A DNA stretch of 22,638 nucleotides, taken from contig JALHJL010000057.1 in assembly GCA_022839625.1 (NCBI GenBank), forward strand, positions 1 to 22,638. Reading direction: 5' to 3'. The notes beneath the pieces were generated by a model that was not told where the DNA came from, ran no database searches, and saw only the letters and a program-made list of their open reading frames with translations. This document shows positions 21,860 to 22,638 of this stretch, piece after piece; within the stretch, counting starts at the first letter, position 1; each line of letters begins with the position of its first letter. The position numbers were made by a program, and so were the translations under genes. The DNA comes from Phycisphaerales bacterium (GTDB lineage: Bacteria > Planctomycetota > Phycisphaerae > UBA1845 > Fen-1342).

Positions 21860-22638
21860 GTCACGGTCCGGCGAATTGTCCCGAATTCGACGCACCCAAT
21901 GGCGTGCCGCTGGTGCGCCTCGGGCAGGGCGATTTCACGCGGGACATCTGGGGCACGGACGCGCTGGCCCCTGACACCCGGGCAACGAAGAACCTGCTGA
22001 CGTTCTCGGCGCTGAACACATTTCGCAACTGCGCCCGGAAGTACAAGCACCGCTATGTCGATCAGCTCCAGCCGCGCGAGAAGCCGGAGAGCCTCTCATT
22101 CGGCAGCGTAATCCACGGCGCACTGGAGCGCTGGTACCGCCTTGCATCCGACGCCGGTCGGCTGTGGACCGTGCTCGAGTTCCTCGATGCGCAGTTCCCG
22201 CAGCGCGACCACGACCCCCTCCAGAAACACCGCTGGCACCTGGCGCGCGCCATGCTCGTCGGCTATGCCCAGCGCTATCCGGCTGAGGATTTTGAGGTCG
22301 TCGAGGTCGAGAAGACCTTCACCGGCGAGATTCGCAATCCGGATACGGGTCGCCCGAGCCAGACGTTCGTGATGGCCGGCAAGGCGGACGGCATCGTGCG
22401 GTCCGGCGGCGAGCTGTACCTGCTCGAGCACAAGACGGCGGGCTCCGTCGATGCCAACTACCTCGACAAACTGTGGACCGACACGCAGATCGCGCTCTAC
22501 TCGTTCTACCTGCGGCAGATCGGGTACCCGATCGTCGGTGTGCTCTACAACGTGCTGCTGAAGACGCGCCTGAAGCAGCGCGAAGGCGAGACGCAGGAAG
22601 AGTACGAAGCGCGGCGCGCCGAACTGGCCGCGAAGAAC
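21856..22638 (+). CDS. PD-(D/E)XK nuclease of RecB/Cas4 type, 3' end outside window
   Basis: The frame is open from GTG 21856, which overlaps the previous stop, to the window edge: 261 codons. LTFSALNTFRNCARKYKHRYVDQL (about 51-74) and SLSFGSVIHGALERWYR (about 82-98) are the start of the PDDEXK_1 family. GKADGIV (about 175-181) carries the catalytic Asp, LYLLEHKTA (about 187-195) the E-x-K pair, and DTQIALYSFYLRQ (about 208-220) the motif IV Gln/Tyr. In phages and integrative elements such enzymes act as 5'-3' exonucleases supporting recombination or replication. The catalytic core is intact. The C-terminus, where some members carry a Cys iron-sulfur cluster, is not visible. Confidence 0.9.
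   Translation, partial: MSHGPANCPEFDAPNGVPLVRLGQGDFTRDIWGTDALAPDTRATKNLLTFSALNTFRNCARKYKHRYVDQLQPREKPESLSFGSVIHGALERWYRLASDAGRLWTVLEFLDAQFPQRDHDPLQKHRWHLARAMLVGYAQRYPAEDFEVVEVEKTFTGEIRNPDTGRPSQTFVMAGKADGIVRSGGELYLLEHKTAGSVDANYLDKLWTDTQIALYSFYLRQIGYPIVGVLYNVLLKTRLKQREGETQEEYEARRAELAAKN

Larger units (their letters stand above)
8415..22638. mobile_element. Probable integrative, phage-like element (ends uncertain)
   Basis: A serine recombinase with DUF2924 partner, an XRE/ImmA switch, a private sigma factor, a RecB-like nuclease, unknown coupled genes and a restriction-modification cargo lie together. The left limit is placed at the first conserved-loop hairpin. The right limit is outside the window, or at 21526 if the 21-base direct repeats are attachment remnants. 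No structural, portal or conjugation genes are visible in this window. Confidence 0.45.

Overview
The window most likely comes from a planctomycete, probably class Phycisphaerae, with high-GC DNA. The evidence is two secreted proteins of the style typical of that group. One is a large subtilisin-like protease whose tail carries Fn3-like and related beta domains. The other is a seven-repeat FG-GAP protein ending in a dockerin-like pair of GDxNCDG...DINPFV motifs. The lineage call is inference from protein style; no rRNA or phylogenetic marker is present.

Layout. 1-2921 (minus): N-terminal 973 codons of the secreted S8 protease, with a good promoter, followed by about 600 bases without a gene. 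3615-3802: initiator tRNA-fMet with its own promoter and a strong hairpin terminator. 3991-6323: a secreted FG-GAP/dockerin gene lying between two copies of a roughly 95-base repeat rich in inverted ATAACCCG motifs, plus a transposase remnant resembling IS1380. 6451-8342: a tightly coupled ParA-like ATPase and SIR2-like protein, lower in GC than the surroundings and a candidate two-gene defence cassette. 8456-11161: a four-gene operon with 4-base overlaps (small protein, DUF2924/RAMA-like protein, large serine recombinase, small HTH protein), typical of mobile elements. 11183-16849: a restriction-modification-like island. It holds a ribbon-helix-helix regulator with an operator-like promoter and two DNA methyltransferases on plus. 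Facing them on minus are a PLD-family nuclease and a PD-(D/E)XK protein with a C-terminal RAMA-like domain. 17342-18462: an XRE repressor and ImmA/IrrE-type metallopeptidase pair, the classic switch of integrative elements. 18536-20693: two unrecognised overlapping genes preceded by a second copy of the XRE operator-like sequence. 20891-22638: a sigma-70-like factor, a small unknown protein, and a PD-(D/E)XK (RecB/Cas4-like) nuclease that runs off the window.

Together, about 8.4 kb to the end reads as an integrative, phage-like element. It carries a serine recombinase, a repressor/protease switch, its own sigma factor and a nuclease, with a restriction-modification cargo in the middle. The ParA-SIR2 pair sits just outside or at its edge. 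The most unusual signals are: (1) two hairpins, upstream of 8456 and 21560, that share an identical 13-nt loop on different stems; (2) the ParA-SIR2 pair; (3) the convergent set of two methyltransferases, a PLD nuclease and a PD-(D/E)XK-RAMA protein; and (4) the same RAMA-like module in both a DUF2924 protein and a nuclease.
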